Positions 44,082 to 53,817 of a DNA stretch of 64,000 bases are shown here, piece after piece. This DNA comes from an uncultured Chitinophaga sp. (GTDB taxonomy: Bacteria > Bacteroidota > Bacteroidia > Chitinophagales > Chitinophagaceae), in assembly GCF_902168175.1 (NCBI RefSeq), contig NZ_CABHOU010000041.1, forward strand, positions 84,010 through 148,009, in the 5' to 3' direction. The position numbers and the translations under genes are program-made. The notes under the pieces were generated by a model. It was not told where the DNA came from. It searched no databases and saw only the letters and a program-made list of their open reading frames with translations. Positions within the stretch are counted from its first letter, which is position 1; each line of letters begins with the position of its first letter.

Positions 44082-47000
44082 ATGAAGCTGTGTTTACCAA
44101 AAACTGCTCCTTACCGTTTCTTACTCATGTCGGCGATGGGCATCGCCGCTGTGCCACTGGCATCTACCGTAAGCCGCGCTGCTAACAGCATTGCTGCTAC
44201 GGAAATGGCAGTACGACAAGATTCGGCTACCTTTTATGGGGGCGTTCTTACCGACGATAAGGACGTACCTATTGCGGACGCTACACTTAAAGTAAGGCGT
44301 TCGGGCTTTACCGCGCAAACAGATGCCGGTGGCAATTTCAAACTCAATGGCCTCAGGGGCGATGCTGTAGATGTAAGTTACGGCAATGCCTTCCTGGCTA
44401 CATTTGTATTGGGTAATGAAAGCAGCGTACGTTTTGCAATCAGTTCCCGCAATCTTGCGCTTAACCGTATTAAACCAGTGCGCTTCAGCAACCTGGTTAC
44501 TGCCGCCCCGCATCTTACCGCCGCTTCTACCCAGGCGGTGTATACAGATGATATTGCCCGTATGACGGTGCCTTCGTTAAAGAACGCACTGGTAGGTCAG
44601 TTCGCCGGACTTATTACCAATCAAAGCTCTGGTCAGCCGGGTTACGACGAGGTGTCGTTCCAGGTGCGCGGCCGTTCGCCTATTGTATTGGTTGATGGTG
44701 TTCCCCGTCCGGTAACAACTTTCGACCTGGAAGAAATAGAATCGGTTACGCTGCTTAAAGATGCACTGGCTACTGCTATGCTGGGCGTCAGAGGTTCGAA
44801 CGGCGCACTGCTCGTGTCTACCCGTAAAGGTACACCCAGCCGCCAGCAGATATCTTTCACCGCACAAACGGCTTTCCAGAAACCAATGGGTTTGCCGGAA
44901 GGCCTGAACGCTTTCAATTTCGCTACGCTTTATAACGAAGCAAGGGCTAACGAAGGTTTGTCGCCGGTGTATACAGCTGACGACCTGCAGAAATATAAAG
45001 ACCATTCCTCTCCTTTCACCCACCCGGATGTAAACTGGGCAGACCAGGTGCTGCGTAAGTCATCGCGCTTCGACCGTTATACGTTAACGGCAAGGGGCGG
45101 TAATAAATTCGCACGTTACTTCGTGGCGCTGGAGCACTTTAACCAGACGGGCGTTTTCAAAACCCTGGACAGTAACCGCTACAGCACCAACACGGAATCT
45201 AAAAGTTATGTGATCCGCTCTAATGTGGACATCAACGTGACCTCTAAGATCACTACCGGCATTAACCTGCTGGGCAGGATATGGACGGTGAACGAACCCG
45301 GATCTACCAGTCCTACCGTTGTTGCAGCGGTTACGAACACACCTAACAACGCTTACCCTGTTACGAACGTAAACGGTACGCCAGGTGCTTCGCAGCAGTT
45401 CCAGAATAACGTATGGATCGAGTCTACCGGCCGCGGTTACCGCAATAACTACCGCCGCGACATTATGGCCGACGTGTACCTGAAACGTACGCTTGATGAA
45501 GTAACGCCGGGCCTTTGGGTAAAAGGTATGCTGGCTTACTATTCTGCCGCGTCGGAATGGATTATGAGGACTAAAACACAGGCGTCGTTTAAAATGAATA
45601 TCTCACCTGCCGGCGATACCAGTTACCAGCAGTTCAGCACCAACTCCACGATGGGTAACAGTAACAGTATGGAGTATGTTCGCCGTTCTACTTACCTCGA
45701 AGGATCGATCGGTTACAACCGCGTGTTCAACAATACACATGGTATAGATGCGGTAGTACTGGTGAACAACGATGCACAGGTAACAGATGGCGACCTGCCC
45801 TACATCATTTTTGGAGGTAGTGCAAGGGTGGCGTACAACTACAAACAGAAGTACGTGCTGGAAGGTACGCTGGGCATCAACGGTTCTAACCGTTACCCAC
45901 CGGATGGTGATTATAAATACGGCACTTTCCCTGCTGTAGGCGCCGCCTGGAACCTCGACCGCGAAGATTTCATGAAAAGCGTTCCATGGATCACTACCCT
46001 TAAACTGTTTACTTCTTATGGTAAAACAGGTTGGGATAACCCGGGGTACTTCTCCTACATCCAGCGTTACTTCGATGGCCCTAACGTGTACTTTGGTACC
46101 AGTGCCGGCGGTGTGTTAACAATGGTGGAGCAGCCTTTGGCGAACGAAAATATCACTTTCGAGAAAGCGAAGAAATTTAACGTTGGTATACAAACCGCAT
46201 TGTTCAACAACCGGTTGGGCTTTAGCGCCGAAGTGTACGACAATAAGTTTTATGACATGCTGATGGTGAAGGGCAGGAACACTACTATCCTGGGTAACAC
46301 TTATCCTTCAGAAAATATCGGCCGTTACCGTTACAGTGGTTTGGATGCAAATCTGAACTGGCGCGAAACACGCGGCAAATTCTCTTACTACGTGAATGTG
46401 AACGGTGGTGTAATTAACACCGTATCCCAGTATACAGATGAAGTATACCGCGAGTACGACTGGATGCGCACCAGTGGCCGTATGATCGGTCAGCGTTTCG
46501 GATATAAATCCGACGGATTGTTCCAGACGATCGATGAAATTAAAACCTCTCCAACGGTACAGGGTTACAACCCGCAGCCCGGCGATATCAAATATAAAGA
46601 CCTCAACGGCGATGGTGTAATTAACCAGTTCGACGTTGCCCCTATCGGTGTTCAGAAACCAACAATAAGCCTTGGTTTTAGCCTGGGCGCTAACTGGAAT
46701 GGTTTCGACTTCAATGCACTGCTGCAAGGTTTGGTAAACCGTGACTATTACCTCGACCAGTATTATTACGAGTTCCAGGGTAATGGTTTTAACCAGGCCT
46801 ACAGTCAGCACCTCGGCCGCTGGACGCCGGCTACTGCTGCTACAGCTACTTATCCCCGCCTGAGCCTCGATAACAATATCAATAACGAAGCGGCTTCAGA
46901 TTACTGGCTGCGCAGTGGTAACTACATGCGTTTGAAAAGCATAGAGCTGGGTTATTCGCTGCCGGCATCGGTGATTAAAAGGGTAAGACTTACTTCCGCC

Positions 47001-47129
47001 AGGGTGTTTGTAAACGGGTTGAACCTGCTTACTTTCTCTGGTTTGGACAACAGCCTCGATCCGGAAGCTTTCTACAATGCTTATCCTCTCCAGAAAATGG
47101 TGAACATAGGCATCAACATTAAGCTGTAA
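44082..47129 (+). CDS. SusC/RagA-type TonB-linked outer-membrane protein (tandem pair 1)
   Basis: A 1015-residue receptor. The signal region is MKLCLPKTAPYRFLLMSAMGIAAVPLASTVSRA. A divergent carboxypeptidase-regulatory-like domain spans about 50-130 (FYGGVLTDDKDVPIADATLKVRRSG), then a plug with IESVTLLKDALATAMLGVRGSNG near 225-250, then the barrel ending in KMVNIGINIKL. There is no STN domain and no sigma/FecR pair. It is the first of two SusC genes in one locus; its SusD starts 35 bp downstream. Likely substrate class by context (beta-helix protein at the end of the locus): a glycan. Confidence 0.94.
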   Translation: MKLCLPKTAPYRFLLMSAMGIAAVPLASTVSRAANSIAATEMAVRQDSATFYGGVLTDDKDVPIADATLKVRRSGFTAQTDAGGNFKLNGLRGDAVDVSYGNAFLATFVLGNESSVRFAISSRNLALNRIKPVRFSNLVTAAPHLTAASTQAVYTDDIARMTVPSLKNALVGQFAGLITNQSSGQPGYDEVSFQVRGRSPIVLVDGVPRPVTTFDLEEIESVTLLKDALATAMLGVRGSNGALLVSTRKGTPSRQQISFTAQTAFQKPMGLPEGLNAFNFATLYNEARANEGLSPVYTADDLQKYKDHSSPFTHPDVNWADQVLRKSSRFDRYTLTARGGNKFARYFVALEHFNQTGVFKTLDSNRYSTNTESKSYVIRSNVDINVTSKITTGINLLGRIWTVNEPGSTSPTVVAAVTNTPNNAYPVTNVNGTPGASQQFQNNVWIESTGRGYRNNYRRDIMADVYLKRTLDEVTPGLWVKGMLAYYSAASEWIMRTKTQASFKMNISPAGDTSYQQFSTNSTMGNSNSMEYVRRSTYLEGSIGYNRVFNNTHGIDAVVLVNNDAQVTDGDLPYIIFGGSARVAYNYKQKYVLEGTLGINGSNRYPPDGDYKYGTFPAVGAAWNLDREDFMKSVPWITTLKLFTSYGKTGWDNPGYFSYIQRYFDGPNVYFGTSAGGVLTMVEQPLANENITFEKAKKFNVGIQTALFNNRLGFSAEVYDNKFYDMLMVKGRNTTILGNTYPSENIGRYRYSGLDANLNWRETRGKFSYYVNVNGGVINTVSQYTDEVYREYDWMRTSGRMIGQRFGYKSDGLFQTIDEIKTSPTVQGYNPQPGDIKYKDLNGDGVINQFDVAPIGVQKPTISLGFSLGANWNGFDFNALLQGLVNRDYYLDQYYYEFQGNGFNQAYSQHLGRWTPATAATATYPRLSLDNNINNEAASDYWLRSGNYMRLKSIELGYSLPASVIKRVRLTSARVFVNGLNLLTFSGLDNSLDPEAFYNAYPLQKMVNIGINIKL

Positions 47130-47164
47130 CTGAAGCGGTATCTCAATTTTGACTAAGAAAAAAT

Positions 47165-48871
47165 ATGAAAGATATGAACAGAAGCGTTTCGATTTGCCTG
47201 TTTACCCTCGCGGTACTACTGAGCTTTTCCGCCTGTAAAAAAGAGGAAACCGAGCCAAAGGACTGGATCCTGGACGACCTAGTGTGGGACGAAATGGATA
47301 AAAATGCCACGATCGCTCAATGGGTATTAAACGATGCCTACAACTATATGCCCACCGGGTTTAACCGTATTGGCGCTAACACCGGCGACTATCTGGATTG
47401 TGCCGCCGGCGATGCCGTGCCTTCACGCAATAACCGTCCGATAGAAGCATATACGAATGGCAGGGTGAGTGTGGTAAACAATCCCGATCCATACTGGGGT
47501 AGCAGTTATGCCGGCATCCGCAGGTCTAATATCTTCCTTAAAAATATAGATAAAGTACCCGCCCCGGCATTAACCATCAGGTATTGGAAAGCAGAAGCCC
47601 GTTTTTTACGCGCACTGTTTTACTTCGAACTGATGAAACGTTACGGTGGTGTGCCATTGATAGGCGACACACTTTTTAAACCGTCAGACAACCTGCAGTT
47701 ACCCCGTAACACTTTTGCAGAGTGTGTTGATTACATAGTAACAGAGTGTGATGCGGTAAAAGACAGCCTTCGCCCGGAGTCGGCACTTACCGATACAGAC
47801 TGGGGGCGCGTACCTAAAGGCGCTGCCATCGCACTGAAGCTGCGTGTACACCTGTACTGTGCCAGTCCGCTGTTCAACGGTGGCGGTATAGAAACTGATC
47901 CCGTAAAGAAAGCACTTACCGGTTATCCTACTTACGATGCCACCCGCTGGCAAACGGTAATAACTGATTATGAAGAACTGAGAGGGCTGAATTTTTATGA
48001 ACTGAATGCCAGTTTCATCAATGTGTTTATCACTAAACGAAACAAAGAGGTCATACTCGCAAAACAGTCGCCTAACGGTGCATCTGTAGAAACCAATAAT
48101 GCCCCCATGGGTTACGGAACGCCCGCTTTAAGTAACGGTCTTACAAGCCCTACGCAGGAACTGGTAGATGCGTACCCGATGGCGAACGGTCTGGGAATTA
48201 CAGAAGCTGGTAGCGGTTATAATGCCGCTGCTCCTTACACAGGCAGGGACCCGCGCCTGGGCTTCACCGTATTCTTTAATGGTATGCAATGGTTAAAACG
48301 GCCGGTAGAAACCTGGGAAGGTGGCAGAGATAAACCGGGTGGTATTTCGGTTCAAACCAGGACTGGCTACTACGCCCGTAAGTTTATGCCTAACCTTGCC
48401 ACGAACGATACCTACGGTTCGCAGAGCCACAACTTTATATTGTTCCGCTTTGCAGAAGCCAGGCTGGCATATGCTGAAGCGCTGAATGAAGTGAACAGGG
48501 TTGAAGATGCAGTGAAAGAAGTGATAGAGATCCGCAAAAGAGCGGGTATTACTGCCGGCACTGGCGCCCGTTACGGCATTAAAACCGGTATTACGCAGGC
48601 GGAAATGAGAAGCCTGATCATGAACGAACGCAGGATAGAACTGGCATTTGAAGAGCAGCGTTTCTGGGACCTCCGCCGCTGGAAAACAGCAGGAACGGAA
48701 CTGAACCGCACCGCTACCGGGATGAAGATTACCAAACAGACCAATGGTACGTTCGTGTACGAAAGGGTGCCGGTAACTACGTTCACTTTCCAGAACAGGT
48801 TGTACCATATGCCCATCCCGTACGATGAAACGACCAAAAATCTGAAACTCGTTCAGAATGAAGGCTGGTAA
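47165..48871 (+). CDS. SusD/RagB-family surface lipoprotein (tandem pair 1)
   Basis: A 568-residue lipoprotein, with signal MKDMNRSVSICLFTLAVLLSFSAC then KKEETEPKDW. The SusD core is clear (FLRALFYFELMKRYGGVPLIGDTLF) and so is the late NERRIELAFEEQRFWDLRRW motif. It parallels the SusD at 52024 segment by segment (ITEAGSGYNAAAPYTGRDPR against ITEAGSGYDATKPYVGREPR), so the two arose by duplication. Its stop lies 34 bp before the next SusC start. Confidence 0.94.
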   Translation: MKDMNRSVSICLFTLAVLLSFSACKKEETEPKDWILDDLVWDEMDKNATIAQWVLNDAYNYMPTGFNRIGANTGDYLDCAAGDAVPSRNNRPIEAYTNGRVSVVNNPDPYWGSSYAGIRRSNIFLKNIDKVPAPALTIRYWKAEARFLRALFYFELMKRYGGVPLIGDTLFKPSDNLQLPRNTFAECVDYIVTECDAVKDSLRPESALTDTDWGRVPKGAAIALKLRVHLYCASPLFNGGGIETDPVKKALTGYPTYDATRWQTVITDYEELRGLNFYELNASFINVFITKRNKEVILAKQSPNGASVETNNAPMGYGTPALSNGLTSPTQELVDAYPMANGLGITEAGSGYNAAAPYTGRDPRLGFTVFFNGMQWLKRPVETWEGGRDKPGGISVQTRTGYYARKFMPNLATNDTYGSQSHNFILFRFAEARLAYAEALNEVNRVEDAVKEVIEIRKRAGITAGTGARYGIKTGITQAEMRSLIMNERRIELAFEEQRFWDLRRWKTAGTELNRTATGMKITKQTNGTFVYERVPVTTFTFQNRLYHMPIPYDETTKNLKLVQNEGW

Positions 48872-48905
48872 CGCATTGAAAACTGACAATACAAAACATT
48901 ACGAT

Positions 48906-51900
48906 ATGCAAAGAATTATATCATTCCTCACTTTACTGCTGCTTTCCAGCTCTTTTGCCTTTGCGCAAAAGCAGGTAACCGGCGTAATTAAGGATAAAGA
49001 CGGTCCCGCAATAGGCGTGGCCATTATAGAAAAAGACGTGCCTAATAATGGTGCCATCACCGATGTGGACGGCCAGTTTAAAATCACATTAAAAGGCACC
49101 AGTGACATACTGGTGGTGAAGGGTGTGGGTTATATAACGCGGGAAATTACCGTGGGTGGCCGCAGTGTGATCGAAGTGACCGTTGAGCAGGACACGAAAG
49201 GCCTCGGAGAGGTAATTGTAATTGGTTATGGCCAGCAGCGTAAAATTACGATGACCGGTGCGGCCAGCACCATTTCAGGCAAAGAGATCCGTCAGAACCC
49301 TTCGGCGAGTTTGCAGAATACGCTGGCAGGCCGCCTGCCTGGCTTTACTGCCCAACAGCGCTCTGGTCGCCCGGGTGGCGATGGTGCGGACTTCTTTATC
49401 CGTGGTATCAGCTCCTTTAATGGTGGCAGTACCCGCCCGCTGATCATTGTAGACGATATCGAGTTTACATATGACCAGTTTGCAAGACTGGACCCCAACG
49501 AAGTAGAGAGCTTAACTATCCTGAAGGATGCTGCTACCACCGCGGTATATGGTGTTAAAGGCGCTAACGGCGTAGTAGTGGTAACCACACAGCGCGGTAA
49601 GTCTGGTCCTCCCAAAATCTCTGTACGTGGCGAAGGTACCATGATGCAGCCTACACGTATGGCCTCTTACCTCAATTCTTACGAAGTAGCCAAACTTTAC
49701 AACCAGGCCAGGAAAAACGATGGTCAGCCTGATAGATGGACTGCCGAGGATATTGAACTGTTCCGCACCGGCGAAGATCCTTATGGTCACCCGGATAACG
49801 ACTGGAAAAAACTCCTGTTTAAAGATTATAGCAAACAATTACGTGGCAACCTGGACGTTGCCGGTGGTACCGAAAAAGTAAAGTACTTCATTTCATTAGG
49901 TTACCTGTTCCAGGATGGTCTTGCAAAAGATTATGCTTCTGAGCAGGGGGTGAATAACAACTACTTTCACAAAAGATATAACTACCGTTCTAACCTGGAT
50001 ATGAAGCTGACCAATACCCTCGATGCCCGCATCGACCTGTATGGTAACGTTGGTCAGGTAAATACGCCGCAGGTAGGCAGTCCTTTCGGTTATAACGATG
50101 TGTTCTATGACTATAGCACTTTCCGTGTTACTTCGCCTATGAACTATCCCATCAAAAACCCGAATGGAACATGGGGTTACAGCAACTGGCAGATAGAGCA
50201 GGGGCCGAACTATAACAACGCGCCGCTCAATAACCTGATCGGCCGTATGTCGATGTACGGTTACAACCGCACTTTTGAGAACAACATGAACCTCATTGGT
50301 ACGGCTAATCAGAAGCTGGATTTCATTACAAAAGGGCTGTCGTTGAAAGGTACATTGGCGTATACTTCCAACCACTCTAATAACCGTAACGTAAACCGCG
50401 ATCTGTTCCCATCTTATATCTATAACCCGGCTAATGATACGTATACGCCGAAAGATCCGAATGCACTGCGTAACAGGCGTTTCTTCGTGAACTACTCACC
50501 AGGTTCTACTTACAGGAACCTTACTATGCAGGCGATCATGAACTACGATCGTACTTTTGGCGTGCATCATGTGTATGGTTTGGCATTGTATAACCAGAAT
50601 ACGGTGTTGCAGTTCAACAGTACAAATGAATACAGCTTTGTACCCAACAACTTCCGCGGGTTCACCGGCAGGTTAGGTTACGATTACAAAGACAAATACC
50701 TGGTGCAGTTTAATGCTGGTTACAACGGTTCCGACAGGTTTGTATCCAACAAACGTTATGGCTTCTTCCCGGCTGCATCTGCAGGATGGAATATCTCTGA
50801 AGAAAGTTTCTTTGAGCCGGTTAAAACGGTGGTGAGCAGGATGAAAATCCGTGGTTCATACGGATTGGTTGGTAACGATAACCTAGGTTCTTTCCGTTAC
50901 TATTACCTGCAGACTTACGCCAATAACAACGGCGCGAGTGGTCAGCAAACATCTTTTGGTACTACGCATAACGGCTACACCGGTTTGCAGGAAGGTACAC
51001 TGGGTAACGATAACGTAACCTGGGAAAAAGAAACCAAAACGGACGTAGGTCTGGAGCTGGAGTTCTTTAACGGAAAAGTTTCCTTCACCGGTGATTACTT
51101 CTACAACAAACGCAAAGACATTATTACCAACCGTGGTGGTGTGTCGCAGGTGTTTGGACAGGGCCTGCCGCCTACCAACTTCGGTATCATGGAGAACAAA
51201 GGGTACGAGCTGGAGCTTACTTACCGCAATAAAATCGGTAAAGACTTCTCTTACTCTGTTCGTGGTACTTATTCTTACGCCCGCAATAAGATACTGGAAA
51301 TGGATGAGGCTGTACAGGCTTATCCATGGATGCAGCAAACCGGTAAAAGTGCCGGACAGATTGCGGTATACCAGTGGACCGGTCACTATTACACCGACGA
51401 GGCAGATATCAAATCGCGTCCAACTACGCCTATTAAAGCATTCCCCGGCGACCTGGAATATAAAGACCTGAATGGTGATGGTATGATCAATGAGTCTGAC
51501 AGGGCGGTGAGCGGCTTTCCTAACCTGCCAAATACGATTTACGGCGCGCAGGTAGGTTTCAACTACAAAGGTCTTTCGTTTAACATGTTCTTCCAGGGTG
51601 CGGCTAACTTCAACGTCCGTGGTGTGTCTGAATCTATCCAGGCATTCTCTTCCAACCTGCAGGATATTCACCGTTATGCATGGACACCGGAGCTGGGCGA
51701 CAAGGCGCGTTATCCTAAGTTGAGCCTTGTGTCTGACTTAAATACGCCAAACGCCTATCCTTCCACCTACTGGTTCGTTCGTGGTGATTATATAAGATTG
51801 AAAAACGTGGAACTTGGTTATACACTGCCAACTGCCTGGGCAAGAAAAATTGCACTGTCTGATGTTCGCGTATATGCAAACGGCACCAATCTGCTTACCT

Positions 51901-52013
51901 GGACCAAATCGGCCAGCCGGTACGAGTTCGATCCGGAAGTAGAGTCGGCAAGAGACCGCGTGGCTTATCCTCCGCAACGCATGTACAATTTCGGTATTAA
52001 CGTTACTTTTTAA
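48906..52013 (+). CDS. SusC/RagA-type TonB-linked outer-membrane protein (tandem pair 2)
   Basis: The ORF track begins at 48858, but ATG 48906 gives a clean signal peptide (MQRIISFLTLLLLSSSFAFAQ), so I use that (1035 residues). A carboxypeptidase-regulatory-like domain (VTGVIKDKDGPAIGVAIIEKD) leads into the plug (NEVESLTILKDAATTAVYGVKGANG) and barrel, ending in YNFGINVTF. No STN domain. It belongs to the same transcription unit as the preceding pair by spacing. The SusD partner follows 10 bp downstream. Confidence 0.94.
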   Translation: MQRIISFLTLLLLSSSFAFAQKQVTGVIKDKDGPAIGVAIIEKDVPNNGAITDVDGQFKITLKGTSDILVVKGVGYITREITVGGRSVIEVTVEQDTKGLGEVIVIGYGQQRKITMTGAASTISGKEIRQNPSASLQNTLAGRLPGFTAQQRSGRPGGDGADFFIRGISSFNGGSTRPLIIVDDIEFTYDQFARLDPNEVESLTILKDAATTAVYGVKGANGVVVVTTQRGKSGPPKISVRGEGTMMQPTRMASYLNSYEVAKLYNQARKNDGQPDRWTAEDIELFRTGEDPYGHPDNDWKKLLFKDYSKQLRGNLDVAGGTEKVKYFISLGYLFQDGLAKDYASEQGVNNNYFHKRYNYRSNLDMKLTNTLDARIDLYGNVGQVNTPQVGSPFGYNDVFYDYSTFRVTSPMNYPIKNPNGTWGYSNWQIEQGPNYNNAPLNNLIGRMSMYGYNRTFENNMNLIGTANQKLDFITKGLSLKGTLAYTSNHSNNRNVNRDLFPSYIYNPANDTYTPKDPNALRNRRFFVNYSPGSTYRNLTMQAIMNYDRTFGVHHVYGLALYNQNTVLQFNSTNEYSFVPNNFRGFTGRLGYDYKDKYLVQFNAGYNGSDRFVSNKRYGFFPAASAGWNISEESFFEPVKTVVSRMKIRGSYGLVGNDNLGSFRYYYLQTYANNNGASGQQTSFGTTHNGYTGLQEGTLGNDNVTWEKETKTDVGLELEFFNGKVSFTGDYFYNKRKDIITNRGGVSQVFGQGLPPTNFGIMENKGYELELTYRNKIGKDFSYSVRGTYSYARNKILEMDEAVQAYPWMQQTGKSAGQIAVYQWTGHYYTDEADIKSRPTTPIKAFPGDLEYKDLNGDGMINESDRAVSGFPNLPNTIYGAQVGFNYKGLSFNMFFQGAANFNVRGVSESIQAFSSNLQDIHRYAWTPELGDKARYPKLSLVSDLNTPNAYPSTYWFVRGDYIRLKNVELGYTLPTAWARKIALSDVRVYANGTNLLTWTKSASRYEFDPEVESARDRVAYPPQRMYNFGINVTF

Positions 52014-52023
52014 AGGATCAGAG

Positions 52024-53736
52024 ATGAAAAAATTATTATTGATAATTGGAGCCAGTGTAGCCTTTGTGGCCTGTAAAAAGTCGTCGGACTTCCTGGACAG
52101 TAAGGTGGATAACAACCTGAACGAAACCACAGTATTTACCGATAGTGCCCGTACCATGAACTTCCTGGCCAGGATTTATTCTGAGGCTACGTTTAGTTTC
52201 GTGAAAGGCCGCGGCGCGCAAACAGAATATTCTACAGATGATGCGGAGTACTCATTTTCCAGTCCTACCAACCAGGCGGTAATTATGTACAACGGCTCAC
52301 TGAGCCCGAGTAATACGCCGGGCGATTTCTGGTCAGTACCATACAGCAACATCAGGGCGATAAACCTGCTGCTGCGTAAACTGCCCACTACACCATTGTC
52401 TAAGACTTTACAGTCGAGAGTTTCGGGCGAAGCGCGTTTTCTGCGCGCCTGGTTTTATCATAACCTGTTAAACGCCTATGGTGGCGTGCCTATGTTGGGC
52501 GATACGTTGTTTACTATCGATAACATTCCAAACATTGCACGCGGTACTTACGAGCAGGGAGTAGAATATATCGTGAAAGAACTGGATGAAGCGGCTAACC
52601 TGCTGCCTCGCCGCGACGATTATCCCGAGCAGGATTACGGTCGCATTACAAAAGGGGCCTGCCTGGCCTTAAAAGCCCGCACCCTGTTGTATGCCGCCAG
52701 CCCGCTGTTTAACGGTGGCAGCCCGGCAACCAACGATGTTGAGCTGAAAAAGATAATGGGTTATGAAACCTATAGCGCTGCCCGCTGGCAGCGGGCAGCC
52801 GATGCCGCCAAAGCCGTGATGGAGCTTGGCGATTATTCGCTGTACGTAGATAATACCGATCCTGCAAATCCAGGTTTTGGTTTTTACAGGGTATTCCTGA
52901 TGAGGGTGAACCCCGAATATATTTTCTCGTTTAACCGTGCTGGTAATAAAGACTTCGAAAGCTTTTACCTGCCTACCAGCCGTGGCGGTGCGCGTACCAG
53001 TTCGCCTACACATAACCTGGCACAGGCCTTTCCCATGCTGAACGGTAAAGCCATTACCGAAGCCGGTTCCGGTTACGATGCTACAAAACCTTATGTGGGC
53101 AGAGAGCCACGTTTTAAGTATACCCTCATTCACCATGGCGCATTGTATTTTAATAATGCCGCCGGAGCCAAACAGGCCATCAATACTTCCGACGATGGTA
53201 GCCAGGATGGCTTTAGTGATGTAGCTACCGGTTACTATGGCCGTAAAATGTGCGATGAAAACCTGGCCGCCAATAGCCCTGGTAACACCGAAAGAGGCTG
53301 GCCGCTTATCCGTTATGCAGAAGTGCTGCTGAACTATGCCGAGGCAGTGAGCGAAGCCGGTAACCCGTCCCTCGCTTATCCAGAGTTGATCAAAATCAGG
53401 ACCCGTGCAGGTATACAGCCAGGTGCCGACGGCAACTACGGCATTAATGTAAACATGACGCCAGAACAACTGCGCGCATTTATCCAGAATGAAAGGAGGA
53501 TAGAACTGGCGTTTGAAGATCAGCGCTGGAACGATATTCGCCGTTGGAAAATTGCAGAGGCGATCAACAATGGGTTTAACCTGCGTATCAGGATTAAAGG
53601 CCCTGCCGCCAACTTTACTTACACTGTAGAGAACACGCTGCGCAGGCACGCATTCCGCGAAGCCAATTACCTGATGCCCATCCCTTACGTGGAAACCCGT
53701 AAGATGCTGGCATTAAAACAAAACCCAGGTTACTAA
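52024..53736 (+). CDS. SusD/RagB-family surface lipoprotein (tandem pair 2)
   Basis: A 570-residue lipoprotein: MKKLLLIIGASVAFVAC then KKSSDFLDSKVDNNLNE. Family motifs are FLRAWFYHNLLNAYGGVPMLGDTLF and NERRIELAFEDQRWNDIRRW. It is a paralogue of the 47165 SusD. It caps the SusC encoded 10 bp upstream. A strong terminator follows, separating it from the beta-helix gene. Confidence 0.94.
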   Translation: MKKLLLIIGASVAFVACKKSSDFLDSKVDNNLNETTVFTDSARTMNFLARIYSEATFSFVKGRGAQTEYSTDDAEYSFSSPTNQAVIMYNGSLSPSNTPGDFWSVPYSNIRAINLLLRKLPTTPLSKTLQSRVSGEARFLRAWFYHNLLNAYGGVPMLGDTLFTIDNIPNIARGTYEQGVEYIVKELDEAANLLPRRDDYPEQDYGRITKGACLALKARTLLYAASPLFNGGSPATNDVELKKIMGYETYSAARWQRAADAAKAVMELGDYSLYVDNTDPANPGFGFYRVFLMRVNPEYIFSFNRAGNKDFESFYLPTSRGGARTSSPTHNLAQAFPMLNGKAITEAGSGYDATKPYVGREPRFKYTLIHHGALYFNNAAGAKQAINTSDDGSQDGFSDVATGYYGRKMCDENLAANSPGNTERGWPLIRYAEVLLNYAEAVSEAGNPSLAYPELIKIRTRAGIQPGADGNYGINVNMTPEQLRAFIQNERRIELAFEDQRWNDIRRWKIAEAINNGFNLRIRIKGPAANFTYTVENTLRRHAFREANYLMPIPYVETRKMLALKQNPGY

Positions 53737-53759
53737 TTGATTTTTTGGTTGATAAATAC

Positions 53760-53802
53760 AGTCCCCTGCTATCGAAATCGCTCGAACGGCAGGGGACTTT
53801 TT
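53760..53802 (+). terminator. Intrinsic terminator of tandem SusCD locus
   Basis: A perfect 10-bp stem (agtcccctgc/gcaggggact) with a 19-nt loop is followed by five T residues. It ends 15 bp before the beta-helix gene start, so that gene needs read-through or its own promoter. Confidence 0.85.
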
Positions 53803-53817
53803 GTATCTTAGACGCAT

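Noticed and set aside
50883-51671. 262-aa ORF on the minus strand
   Set aside because: Lies opposite a SusC barrel region and has no signal, domain or motif.
52669-53649. 326-aa ORF on the minus strand
   Set aside because: Antisense to a clear SusD gene; composition typical of a shadow frame.
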